DNA of 33,601 bases. Source: Planctomycetia bacterium (lineage in GTDB: Bacteria > Planctomycetota > Planctomycetia > Pirellulales > UBA1268). The notes beneath the pieces were generated by a model. That model was not told the DNA's origin. It saw nothing but the letters and a program-made list of their open reading frames with translations, and did not search any database. The translations under genes were made by a program, and so were the position numbers. Positions 1-9,179 of this stretch are shown here, in pieces. The DNA lies in assembly GCA_009924545.1 (NCBI GenBank), contig RFRL01000015.1:1-33601 (forward strand), in the 5' to 3' direction. Positions within the stretch are counted from its first letter, which is position 1; each line of letters opens with the position of its first letter.

Positions 1-33
1 CGCCCCGGGCCACGGCATGCACTTGCCCATCAT
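1..33 (-). CDS. possible 5' end of a divergent gene running off the left edge (MMGKCMPWPGA...)
   Basis: Minus strand reads gggaggtgacctg ATG ATG GGC AAG TGC ATG CCG TGG CCC GGG GCG: an RBS-like GGAGG before an open start. Only 11 codons are visible. Confidence 0.25.
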   Translation of the reverse strand, partial: MMGKCMPWPGA

Positions 34-192
34 CAGGTCACCTCCCGCCCACCGGGGCCGCGGCCCCGGCGCGACATCGCCCTCGGGTGGCCCCGGACAC
101 ACGGCCAAGTTTAGAAATCCCCCGCCCTCCTTCCAAGTGACCGGTCGCCCCGCGCGGCCCGACCGGGCATGACCCGCCGCCGCACGAGGGCC

Positions 193-198
193 TACACT
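193..198 (+). promoter_or_regulatory. possible -10 element (TACACT) upstream of the OPT transporter
   Basis: TACACT about 35 nt before the ATG at 233; the -35 is weak (ATGACC/TGACCC near 169-175). Confidence 0.25.
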
Positions 199-232
199 GC
201 GGCCCGTCACGCCACTCCCGGGGGGCAACGCC

Positions 233-2233
233 ATGGCGATCGAGCAACTCACGCCCGAAGAAGTCCGCGACTGGTCGGTGGAGCAGAAGGACCGCTGGTG
301 GCTGGATAAGGTCTACCGCGGCGACATGCCGCAGCTCACGCTCCGCGCCGCCCTCACCGGGTTCATCCTCGGTGGCGTCCTGTCGGCGACCAATCTCTAC
401 ATCGGCGCCAAGACCGGGTGGACGCTCGGCGTCGGCCTGACGAGCGTGATCCTCGCCTTCGCCGCCTTCCGCCTCATGGCCCAGGCGGGGTTCCGCGACC
501 TCACGATCCTGGAGAACAACGCCGCGCAGAGCGTGGCCACCGCCGCCGGCTACATGACCGGGCCGCTCATCTCCGGCATGGCGGCCTACATGTGGATCGA
601 GAACACGATCATCCCCTGGTGGCAGCTCCTCGCCTTCAACGTCGTCCTCTCGGTCCTCGGGGTGCTCGTCGCCTTCCCGATGAAACGGCGATTCATCAAC
701 GACGAGCAGCTTCCCTTCCCCGAGGGCCGCGCCTGTGGCGTGGTCCTCGACGCCCTGTATGGCGACTCCACGGCCGGCGGCGGCGCCGACGGGATGGCGA
801 AGGCCCGGACGCTCGTGGCGGCGGCCGGGATCGCAGGAGCGTTGGAGTTCCTCAAGGGGGAGAACCTGATGGGGCTCCTCCAGAAGCCGTTCCTCGCCGC
901 CGGGAAAGCGGTCTGGCACGTGCCCCACGCCCTCGACGAGTGGTACCACGCCGCCGCCGCGCAGGGCTGGCTGCCGACGCTCCGGCTGGCCGGGGTGCCG
1001 CTCCCGCAGCTCGGCATCGTGTTCCTCCCCTTCGACATCGCCATGTTCGGTGCCGGCGGGCTGATGGGGCTGAAGGTCGCCGGGAACATGCTCCTGGGCA
1101 TGCTCCTCAACTTCGTCGTCATCGTGCCGGCGATGATCGCGGCCGGCGCGATCCTCCCCAAGGCCGACGGCACCTTCACCCGCACGCACGTCGTCAACAC
1201 CTGGTCGCTGTGGTGGGGGATCACGCTGATGGTGGTGGCGTCGCTGGTGAGCCTGTTCGCCAAGCCGGAGATTTTCCTCCGGGCATTCGCCGCCTTCCGA
1301 CGCCGTGACGACACGGCCTCCGGTGACGCGCGGCACGATCCGCTCGCCGCCATCGAGCTGCCGATCCGCTGGTCGATCGTCGGGGTGCCGCTCGTCGGGG
1401 CACTGGGGGCTTGGATGGCGCAGGCCTGGTTCGGCGTGCCCTTCCTCTACGGCCTCGCCGCCGTGCCCCTGGTGGCGTTCCTCTCCATCATCGCCGCCAG
1501 CAGCACGGGCCTGACGAGCATCACCCCGACCGGGTCGCTCTCCAAGATCCCGCAGTTCACCTTCGGGGCCCTCGATCCCAAGCATCCGCCCACCAACCTC
1601 ATGACCGCGGTCTTGTGCGTCGAGGTGGTGAGCAATGCGAGTAACCTGCTCATGGACATCAAGCCGGGCTACATGCTCGGTGCCAAGCCGCGCCAGCAGG
1701 CGGTGGCCCACTGCATCGGGATCGTCGCCGGGGCCCTGGCGAGCACCCCGCTGTTCAACCTCCTGTTCCTCTCCGACCACCGGCCCGGAATGAGCGTGCA
1801 GGAGGTGATGGCGCCCGAGGGGGGCAAGTTCAGCTTCCCGTCGGCGCTGCAGTGGAAGGGGGTGTCCGAACTGGTGAGTGCCGTCTTCGGCGGCGGCTCG
1901 CAGGAGCTGCTGACGCCGTCGATCATCGCCTCGATCGCCATCGCCGCGGTGGCGGGGATCGTGCTGGAAACGCTGCGGATCCGCCGGGCGGCGACGTTTC
2001 CCCTGAGTCCGATGTCGATCGGCCTGGGGGTGATCCTCCCACCCGATTCGACGGTGGCGATGTTCCTCGGGGCGGCGTTCTTCGCCCTCATGCACCGCCG
2101 TCACGGCGCCGATCCCGGCAGCGCCGGCCACCGCTTGTGGGTCGGCTCCCACGAGCCGATCTGCGCCGGGCTGATCGCCGGTGCGGCGCTCGTCGGGATC
2201 GCCGACATCCTCGTCAAAGTGTTCGCGGGTTGA
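233..2233 (+). CDS. OPT-family oligopeptide transporter
   Basis: 666-aa polytopic membrane ORF; LRAALTGFILGGVLSATNLYIGAKTGWTLGVGLTSVILAF and NNAAQSVATAAGYMTGPLISG are OPT-family-like. Confidence 0.9.
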   Translation: MAIEQLTPEEVRDWSVEQKDRWWLDKVYRGDMPQLTLRAALTGFILGGVLSATNLYIGAKTGWTLGVGLTSVILAFAAFRLMAQAGFRDLTILENNAAQSVATAAGYMTGPLISGMAAYMWIENTIIPWWQLLAFNVVLSVLGVLVAFPMKRRFINDEQLPFPEGRACGVVLDALYGDSTAGGGADGMAKARTLVAAAGIAGALEFLKGENLMGLLQKPFLAAGKAVWHVPHALDEWYHAAAAQGWLPTLRLAGVPLPQLGIVFLPFDIAMFGAGGLMGLKVAGNMLLGMLLNFVVIVPAMIAAGAILPKADGTFTRTHVVNTWSLWWGITLMVVASLVSLFAKPEIFLRAFAAFRRRDDTASGDARHDPLAAIELPIRWSIVGVPLVGALGAWMAQAWFGVPFLYGLAAVPLVAFLSIIAASSTGLTSITPTGSLSKIPQFTFGALDPKHPPTNLMTAVLCVEVVSNASNLLMDIKPGYMLGAKPRQQAVAHCIGIVAGALASTPLFNLLFLSDHRPGMSVQEVMAPEGGKFSFPSALQWKGVSELVSAVFGGGSQELLTPSIIASIAIAAVAGIVLETLRIRRAATFPLSPMSIGLGVILPPDSTVAMFLGAAFFALMHRRHGADPGSAGHRLWVGSHEPICAGLIAGAALVGIADILVKVFAG

Positions 2234-2248
2234 CGACGGCGGGGCGGG

Positions 2249-2674
2249 TCAACTTTCGGAAAGAGTTCTCGCGGACGACGCGCGAGGGCCCGGCCAGGTC
2301 GCCAGCGCCATCGCCACCACGTACACGCCGTAGAGCACGGCAAAGGCGATCAGATCGCCGCGCTCGAGGAAGGCGCCCGGCGGCATCACCAAACGCAGGA
2401 TCATCGCCGTGTCGATGATCAGCAGGAGGAAGATGCCGAAGAACAGGAGCATGATCCTCGCGGCCCGGACGAGTGGCCCGCTGGGAAGCGTTCGCACGAC
2501 CGCGAACCCCGCGAGAAACCGCCACAGGAAGGCGAAGATCGGCAGCCCGACGCCCAGCACCTCGATCGGCCAGCGATCGCCTGGAAACAGCCACAGCACG
2601 GCCCGCGGCATCCCCCACACCGCCAGCGGCAGGGCCCCGTCCCAGAGCATCAGCCGGCGCCACCAGCGACTCAC
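2249..2674 (-). CDS. small integral membrane protein of unknown function (GTG start)
   Basis: ~141-aa hydrophobic ORF (MLWDGALPLAVWGMPRAVLWLFPGDRWPIEVLG...MLLFFGIFLLLIIDTAMIL). The GTG overlaps the TGA of a short upstream reading frame (GTGA). Confidence 0.6.
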   Translation of the reverse strand: MSRWWRRLMLWDGALPLAVWGMPRAVLWLFPGDRWPIEVLGVGLPIFAFLWRFLAGFAVVRTLPSGPLVRAARIMLLFFGIFLLLIIDTAMILRLVMPPGAFLERGDLIAFAVLYGVYVVAMALATWPGPRASSARTLSES

Positions 2675-2727
2675 ACCCCGATCTCCTCGTTCCAGAGATC
2701 GGGCCGGGTGGTGAGGAAGGGGTCCAT

Positions 2728-2752
2728 GGGAACGGGCTCCGGAGCCGTTCCC
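2728..2752. repeat. near-perfect 25-nt palindrome / hairpin
   Basis: gggaacgggctccggagccgttccc: arms gggaacg/cgttccc around palindromic gctccggagc, with one bulged base. Confidence 0.6.
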
Positions 2753-2845
2753 GCAGTCTATTGCCTCGGCGGCGGACAGAGCGAGTGATCGCTCCGCACC
2801 GCGGAATCTCCGTCGGGCGCGCCGGGGTCGCGTCCGGCGCACGCC

Positions 2846-4065
2846 TCATGGCGCCGTCACGGGCGGCGGAGCGCTGTCCTGGGCCGCACCGGGCGAGGGC
2901 GTCGCGCCGTGGGCCCGCGCCCGGCGGACAGTTTCGAAGTGCTCCTGCCAGCGGGAAAACTGCCCGGCGGCGAGCGGCCCGCAGATCCTCCGCCGTGATG
3001 CGCCCGTCACGATCGGCATCCGCCTGCATCAGCCGGGCGCGGATTTGCGGTTGGAGCTCCGCGGACGTGAGCACGCCGTCGCCGTCCGAGTCGAGTTGGG
3101 CGATCGTGGCGGCCACGGTCGGCAACCGCTGCGGGGCCGGCCCGCCGGCGACGCGCGGCGCCGCAGCGAGAGGCGTGGCCTGGGCCCCATAATCGTGTTC
3201 GAAGTCCCGCCACACGGTGTGGACATGCGTCGTGTCTCCGAGGCTGTTGAGGAACTCGAACACCGTCGTCGCCCCCTGCAGTCTGAGGTATACAGGTCCT
3301 TCTGGTGCTGGTGCCACGACGGCCAGGCTCATGCCGTCCAGGCTCGCGCCGCGTATCCGCTCCAAGGCCGCCTCTGCCGCCGCCGGCACCAAGCGGCGGG
3401 TGAAGATCGCCAGCAGTCGCTGCACCACCTCCGCCTGGGCCGCTTCGAGCCGTGACAACGGGAGGCCCGCCGGTGCGAGAGGACGGGCCATGGGTTCGTT
3501 GCGCGTCATCACCGTCATCGGCAGTTCGTCGCCGAGTATGGCCATGGCCTTCTGGTCGGCGGTCAGCGAACGGACCAGCGTCCTGACGGTGTCCTGCTCT
3601 TCGGCCAAGAGGCGCGACCCGTCGGGCGTCCGTGCCGGAAAGGCCCTGGGGAACATCGGCGTGACTCCCTCGACACGACCGTCGTGAACCGTCCCCATGA
3701 GGACGACGTGGTGGCCCTCCACGCGCCAGGCCCAACTCCCCGTGGCGGCGGGCCGGCCGTGGATCGCGACGTGAAACTCGAGCGGTCCAAGCTGCGCACC
3801 GTTGCGCTGGTAGACGATCTGCCGCTCCACCGCCATCGTGTCGCGCACGGTCTGCACCGCGGCCGGCGCCAGGAGCGTGGCGATGAGGTCGAAAGCAACT
3901 TCACGCTGCGCTGCCGACAACTCCCGCATCACCACGCCCGTGCGCGACGGTTCCGGCGTCGCGCACGGGCGGTCCGGGTGGCGTCAAAGGGCACGAGTGC
4001 GGCCGCGCGGCTCGTGTCGTCGAGAACGCCGAGGAACCGCTCGGCGGCCGCGATCATCGCCGCCG
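2846..4065 (-). pseudogene. DUF3500-like protein with C-terminal EF-hand pair, split by frameshifts
   Basis: Body frame: VVMRELSAAQREVAFDLIATLLAP...; EF-hands IAQLDSDGDGVLTSAELQ and ADADRDGRITAEDLRAARR. The N-terminal piece (AAAMIAAAERFLGVLDDTSRAAALVPFDATRT) is in another frame (shift ~3965). The C-terminal tail GQFSRWQEHFETVRRARAHGATPSPGAAQDSAPPPVTAP* is in a third (shift ~2965, stop at 2846-2848). Confidence 0.65.
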
Positions 4066-4560
4066 CGTCCCCGTAGTCGATGCCACCGGCCCGGGCCGGT
4101 AGGCCGGCGAGCCGCTCCCAGTCGCGGACGGCGAGGTGGTCGAGCCGTTCCGGGGTGGCCCCCGGCCGGTAGATGACGCAGTTGCCCTCCTCGACCTCGT
4201 GGAGCACCACGGCGGCGTCGGCCCCCATATCGTGACCTGGTGCGTCACGCACACGCCGTTGCCCTGGCCCGGAGGGGCCTGAGTGAGCCGCCTCCGCAGG
4301 GCGCCGCCGTCACTGCCGACGAGTTCGCGCGTGGTGACGACGTCGTTGAACGCCAGCGAAGCGGTCTCGCGGCAGCGGAACATGGTGCTGCTTTCGACGG
4401 AGGAGACCGGGATCCCGAGGGCGCGGAAGGCGGCGTTGAGCGCGCGGGCGTCGGCTTCGCCACCAGCCGACAGATTGCGCTGGTTCTCGCGGAGCGAGAG
4501 ATCGGGGTCGCGACGGTCCTGCTGCCCCCAGTCGGTGGCACAGTGGCGAAACACTGCCGT
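4066..4560 (-). pseudogene. histidine phosphatase family protein, frameshifted and run-on at both ends
   Basis: FRHCATDWGQQDRRDPDLSLRENQRNLSAGGEADARALNAAFRALGIPVSSVESSTMFRCRETASLAF and GNGVCVTHQ, then a frame change near 4230-4245 to GADAAVVLHEVEEGNCVIYRPG. Confidence 0.65.
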
Positions 4561-4828
4561 CCACACCGCCCATCCGGTCATCCACACCCACACCCCCTGG
4601 AGGGGCGCGACCAATGCGAGGATGCCGAGAGCGATATCCATCGTGCCCACCAGCGGCATCAGGCGCCACGCAGATCCCTCGGCGATCCCGGCCACCGCGA
4701 ACGACGGGACCCAGGCGGCCTTTGGTGAGGATCCCGAACGCCCCGTGGCCGATGAAGCACATCGCGGCTGCGATGCGCAACAGCCACGTCAGACTGAGTT
4801 CGAACCGGGCCTCGGCGCAGGCAGCCAT
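4560..4828 (-). pseudogene. DoxX-like small membrane protein, frameshifted; 3' end joined in frame to the histidine phosphatase
   Basis: MAACAEARFELSLTWLLRIAAAMCFIGHGAFGILTK, then a one-base shift near 4723 gives AAWVPSFAVAGIAEGSAWRLMPLVGTMDIALGILALVAPLQGVWVWMTGWAVWTA. Confidence 0.55.
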
Positions 4829-5065
4829 CGCATGTTCCTCCGAAGTCGCCCCGGGCATCGTGCCGGGATCAGGGCGCCGGGCGGCGTCCTGACCATGAAG
4901 TGGGCGGCACTCCGGCAGAGGTCACACCCGCCATGCGCACGGGCCGGGGCCACGGTGCGGCGCCCTGTCAGCCGTCGGCTACCATCAACATCCTTCCCGG
5001 AGCGTCGGCCGCGGAGCGCTGGCCGCCCATCGTCCCGGTGTCGCATGAGCCGCGAGGAGGTCTCC

Positions 5066-5482
5066 ATGCCCGCGCCCGAGGTGCCCTGGATCGAGTGGTA
5101 CGGCAGCCTTGCCAAGCCCTCCTGGACGCCAACGCCGCGCACGATCGGCACGATCTGGCAGATCCTCTACCCTGTCATCCTGGTGACGTTCGCCTTCGTC
5201 TTCGTCCAGGCGGCCAGGCGGAAACTGCCGTCGATCGTGGCCCTCCCGTTCGCGATCAACCTCGTCGCCAACCTCGTCTTCACGCCGATCCAGTTCGGCT
5301 GGCGCAACCTCCCGCTGGCGGCCGCCGACATCCTCGTGGTGCTGGCGACGATCGTGTGGATGATGTTCGCCGTGTGGCGGCACCATCCGTGGATCGCGCT
5401 GGCCCAGGTGCCGTACCTGGTGTGGGTGTCGATCGCCACGGTCCTGCAACTGGCGATCACCTGGATGAACCGGGGGCGTTAG
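5066..5482 (+). CDS. TspO/MBR family protein
   Basis: EWYGSLAKPSWTPTPRTIGTIWQILYPVILVTFAFVFVQA...; W/P-rich small membrane protein. Alternative in-frame ATG at 5045. Confidence 0.75.
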   Translation: MPAPEVPWIEWYGSLAKPSWTPTPRTIGTIWQILYPVILVTFAFVFVQAARRKLPSIVALPFAINLVANLVFTPIQFGWRNLPLAAADILVVLATIVWMMFAVWRHHPWIALAQVPYLVWVSIATVLQLAITWMNRGR

Positions 5483-5561
5483 CAGGCTGTGGCCACACAG
5501 CCTGCCGCACCTCAGGGATGAGGTGCCGGGAGCGCAGCTCCCGTGAAAAGCGCTGCTTTTC
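5482..5561. repeat. array of four consecutive perfect hairpins
   Basis: GCAGGCTGTG-GCCA-CACAGCCTGC; GCACCTCA-GGGA-TGAGGTGC; CGGGAGC-GCA-GCTCCCG; GAAAAGC-GCT-GCTTTTC; spacers 0-1 nt. Confidence 0.9.
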
Positions 5562-5564
5562 GAG

Positions 5565-5611
5565 TGGGCAATGGCCACGGAGGGACTTTGGCCACGGAGT
5601 GGTAGCGGCCA
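5565..5611 (+). repeat. conserved box of the hairpin-array element, copy 1
   Basis: gtgggcAATGGCCACGGAGGGACTTTGGCCACGGAGTGGTAGcgg; second copy at 26330-26369. Confidence 0.75.
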
Positions 5612-5753
5612 CCGCGCCGGGAGGCGCGCCGGCGGCTTCGCTGCCCCGGCCGGCCCATCGACCCGCCCGGCCGCACCGGCCGGCTTCTGCGCCCGGCGCG
5701 AAGCCGCCATACTCTCCCGGAGCCATCGTCCGCGGATCCCCGAGGATCGCCCC

Positions 5754-7616
5754 ATGCGGCACACGAGCCGTGACCCGAGTCGAGCCGCGTGGTGCCGCAG
5801 GCCGGGCGCTATCCGACCGTGCCTGGCCCGCGCCGCGGTCCTCGCGGTGGCACTGCTCCCCCTGCCCGCCGGCGCCGTGGCTCCTCCCGACGCCGCGACA
5901 CTCTTCGGTGGAGATCGCGTTGTGCCGGTGACGATCGCCCTCCCGGCGGACGACTGGGAAACCCTCCGCCGGGAGTCGCGCGACGCCGGCTTCCTGTTCA
6001 GCGCCAGCCCGCCGAAGAAGTTCACCTGGTTCGAGGGGGCGGCCGATGTCGATGGCCACGCCGCGGCCGACGTCGGCGTCCGCAAGAAGGGCTTCCTCGG
6101 CTCGCTCGACTCGGCGCGGCCGTCGCTGATCGTCGATTACGGCAAGGGCAGCTCCCGCAGCCCGTTCACCGGCATCGGCCGCATCACCCTCAACAACAAC
6201 AAGCAGGACGCCGCCTGCATCGGGCAGTTCCTCGCCTACGAGCTGTTCCGCACCGCCGGCGTGCCCACGCCGCGCGTGGGGTTCGCCGCCGTCACGGTCA
6301 ACGGCGCGCCGCTCGGCGTGTATACCCACGTCGAGTCGATCAAGAAACCGTTCCTCCGGCGCGTCTTCGGCGACGACGACGGCGGGCTCTACGAGGGAAC
6401 CGTCACCGACCTCCTGCCGGACGCCATCGCCAAGTTCGAGGTGGAGACCCACGACCACTTCACGGCGCGCCTCGAGACCCTCGCCACACTGCTGGCCGCC
6501 GACGAGCCGCTCGACGAGGAACGCATCAACGCCCTGGTCGACATCGACACGTTCCTCTCCTACTGGGCGGTCGAGGCGCTGGCGGGGATCTGGGACGGCT
6601 ACACCGCGAACCAGAACAACTACTTCATCCACGTCTCGGCCACCGACGAGCGGCTGCGTTTCATCCCCTGGGGCACCGATTCCGCCTTCACGTCGCTCCC
6701 CGGTCCGTTCATGGCCTTCCAACGCCGCGTGCCGCCGGCGATTCATGCCGAAGGGGCGTTGGCCAACCGCCTCGCCTTCGTGCCGGGCATGGCCGAGCGC
6801 TACCGGCAGCGGCTCACCGAACTGCTGGCCACCGTGTGGAGCGAGGAGCGGCTCCTCGCCGAGGTCGATCGGCTCGAGGCGCTGCTCACACCGCATTTCG
6901 TCCCTGCCCAGGCGGGTGCCAAGAAGGCCCTGGTGAACGTCCGCGACTTCATCCGCCGGCGCCGCGGCGAGCTCGAGCCGGTGCTCGCCGACTGGCCGCC
7001 GGCGCTGCCCACGCGCCCCCGGCCGCCGCTGTCGACGAAGCGCGTGGGCACGGTGAGCGGCACGTTCGCCACGCTCCAGCGGCTGGCCGCCGACGAGGAA
7101 GCCGCCCCCGGGGAGGTGACCCTGTCACTCACGCTCCACGACGCCCCGGTCGCCGTCACCCCCAGCGACGTCCGCGCCTACCCCACGCCGCTGCCGGGCC
7201 CGGGAGGGCGTCCCGGCCCGGCGCCGGGCCAAGCGCCGGTGGGCCCACCGCAGCCGGCACCACCGCCGGCGGGCGCGGCCGCCGCGCAGGGCGACCAACC
7301 GATCGGCGTCACGGTGTCGGGCGCCCGCGACGACGGCACGCCGCTGACGATCACCTTCCTCCTCGATCGCCGTCTCGTCCGCGACACCACCACCGATCTC
7401 GAAGCGAGCGGCCTGCTGGCGATCGGCGGGGGCTTCCTCGGTACGGGACCGATGCGCGTCCTCGGTGGCCGCGTGGCCCTCACCGAGCGTGGCGTCGCCC
7501 CCGGCAGCCGGCTGGCGGGGAGTTTTTCCTTCACCGTGGACGAGACCAGCGGCGGGTTCGCCAACCCCGCGCCCCGGGCGCGTCCCCCGGCCGCCGCGCC
7601 CGCCCCGGAGCGCTGA
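5754..7616 (+). CDS. secreted CotH kinase-like family protein
   Basis: Signal peptide (LARAAVLAVALLPLPAGAVA); VVPVTIALPADDWETLRRESRD, GVRKKGFLGSLDSARPSLIVDYGKG, GVYTHVESIKKPFLRRVFGDDDGGLYEG, TANQNNYFIH are CotH-like. P/A-rich C-terminal linker. Confidence 0.85.
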   Translation: MRHTSRDPSRAAWCRRPGAIRPCLARAAVLAVALLPLPAGAVAPPDAATLFGGDRVVPVTIALPADDWETLRRESRDAGFLFSASPPKKFTWFEGAADVDGHAAADVGVRKKGFLGSLDSARPSLIVDYGKGSSRSPFTGIGRITLNNNKQDAACIGQFLAYELFRTAGVPTPRVGFAAVTVNGAPLGVYTHVESIKKPFLRRVFGDDDGGLYEGTVTDLLPDAIAKFEVETHDHFTARLETLATLLAADEPLDEERINALVDIDTFLSYWAVEALAGIWDGYTANQNNYFIHVSATDERLRFIPWGTDSAFTSLPGPFMAFQRRVPPAIHAEGALANRLAFVPGMAERYRQRLTELLATVWSEERLLAEVDRLEALLTPHFVPAQAGAKKALVNVRDFIRRRRGELEPVLADWPPALPTRPRPPLSTKRVGTVSGTFATLQRLAADEEAAPGEVTLSLTLHDAPVAVTPSDVRAYPTPLPGPGGRPGPAPGQAPVGPPQPAPPPAGAAAAQGDQPIGVTVSGARDDGTPLTITFLLDRRLVRDTTTDLEASGLLAIGGGFLGTGPMRVLGGRVALTERGVAPGSRLAGSFSFTVDETSGGFANPAPRARPPAAAPAPER

Positions 7617-7619
7617 CCG

Positions 7620-9160
7620 ATGACGGAGCCGCACGTCGAACGGAAAACCACCGCCTGCAACCGCGACTGTGCCGATGCCTCTGGGATCGTGGCCACGGTC
7701 GAGAACGGGCGGATCACCCGGCTCGCCGGCGACCCCGACCATCCCGTCACGCGCGGCTTCCTCTGCCAGCGCACGAGCCGGTTCCTCGAGCGCCAGTACG
7801 CCCCCGAGCGCCTCACCACGCCGCTGCGGCGTCGCGGCGACACCTTCGAGCCGGTGGGCTGGGAGGAGGCGCTCGACGAGATCGCCGCCCGGCTGCTGGA
7901 GATCCGCGCCACGAGCGGGCCGGCGGCGATCCTCCACTACCGTTGCGGCGGTTCGATGGGCCTCCTCAAGGAGGTGGTCGACCACTTCTTCGCCCGCCTG
8001 GGGCCCGTCACGGTCAAGTCGGGCGACGCCTGCACGGGGGCCGGCGACGCCGCCCAGCTCCGCGACTTCGGCGACGAGGAGAGCCACGACCTGGTCGACC
8101 TGCTCCACGCGCGCACGATCGTGCTGTGGGGCAAGAATCTCCACGTTTCGAACGTGCACATCCTCCCCGTCGTCCTCGAGGCCCGGAAGCGCGGGGCCCG
8201 GATCGTGGCGGTCGATCCGATCTGCCAGCGCACGGCACGCTTCGCCGACCTGTTCGTGCAGCCCCGCCCCGGCGGCGACATCCCGCTGGCACTGGGCGTG
8301 GCGCGCCACCTGTTCGACAGCGGGGCCGCCGACCCCCGGGCGGCCGACGACTGCGACGGCCTCCCCGTCTTCCGGGCGCTATCGCTCTCCCGACCGATCG
8401 ACGAGTGGGCGGTTGCTGGCCGACGTTCCCGCGGACGCGCTCCTGGCCCTGGCCGCGGCCTATGCCGTGAAGCCGGCGGTCCTCCTCGTCGGCTGGGGGC
8501 TGCAGCGGCGCCGGCACGGCAGCGCCACGGTCCGCGCCCTCGACGCCCTGGGGGCGATCTCGGGCAACATCGGCATCCCCGGCGGGGGCGTGTCGTACTC
8601 CTTCAAGCGGCGCGGGGCGTTCGACCTCTCCTTCACGCAGTCGGTCCTACGGGCACCACTGGCTGGCGGAATCGCGGCCCGTCGTATCGCCCCCCGCCGG
8701 GGTGCGCAGCGACCTCGACATCGTGCGCAGGCTGCCCCCCGCACCGGCCTGGCCGACGAGTTCTCGGCCGATGCCGCAGCCTGGAAGCGGCGCCTCCTCG
8801 CCCGGGTCGCCGCCCGGGGTGCGGGGCTCGAAGGGCTGCGCCAAGGTCCGGTGCGCAACCCGCTCGCGCCGTTCATCACCAACCCCGACCGGATCTTCGC
8901 CACCCCGACGGGGCGGGCCAACCTCGTCACCGACCTGCCGCTCGAGCCACCGGCGGGCGCGCCCCTGCGGCCGCTGCTCCTCATGGCGCTGGCCACCGAG
9001 CGGGCCCAGGAATCGCAGTGGCGCCCCGAGGACCAGGTGGGCCCGGCGACGGCGATCGTCCACCCCGCCGCCGCCCCCGGCTTCGCCGACGGCGATCTGG
9101 CGACGGTCGAGTCGGAGGTCTCGAGCCTCACCGTGTGCCTGTGTATCGCCGCGGGCGGTG
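7620..9160 (+). pseudogene. molybdopterin oxidoreductase (formate-dehydrogenase-like large subunit), degraded
   Basis: MTEPHVERKTTACNRDCADASGIVATVENGRITRLAGDPDHPVTRGFLC...; frame changes near 8412, 8641 and 8735; missing centre and 3' end. Confidence 0.8.
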
Positions 9161-9179
9161 GCGAGCGCGCTCAGGCCCG

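Noticed and set aside
38-2152. 704-aa minus-strand ORF opposite the OPT transporter
   Set aside because: Antisense shadow ORF typical of very high GC; Arg/His/Glu-rich composition with no domain-like pattern, while the + strand reads as a real transporter.
2214-3935. 573-aa minus-strand ORF as a complete protein
   Set aside because: After the EF-hands the frame enters Arg/Pro-rich nonsense over the small membrane gene; the expected tail lies in another frame ending at 2846.
5800-8470. 893-aa plus-strand ORF overlapping CotH
   Set aside because: Out-of-frame shadow ORF, Arg/Pro/His-rich without motifs.
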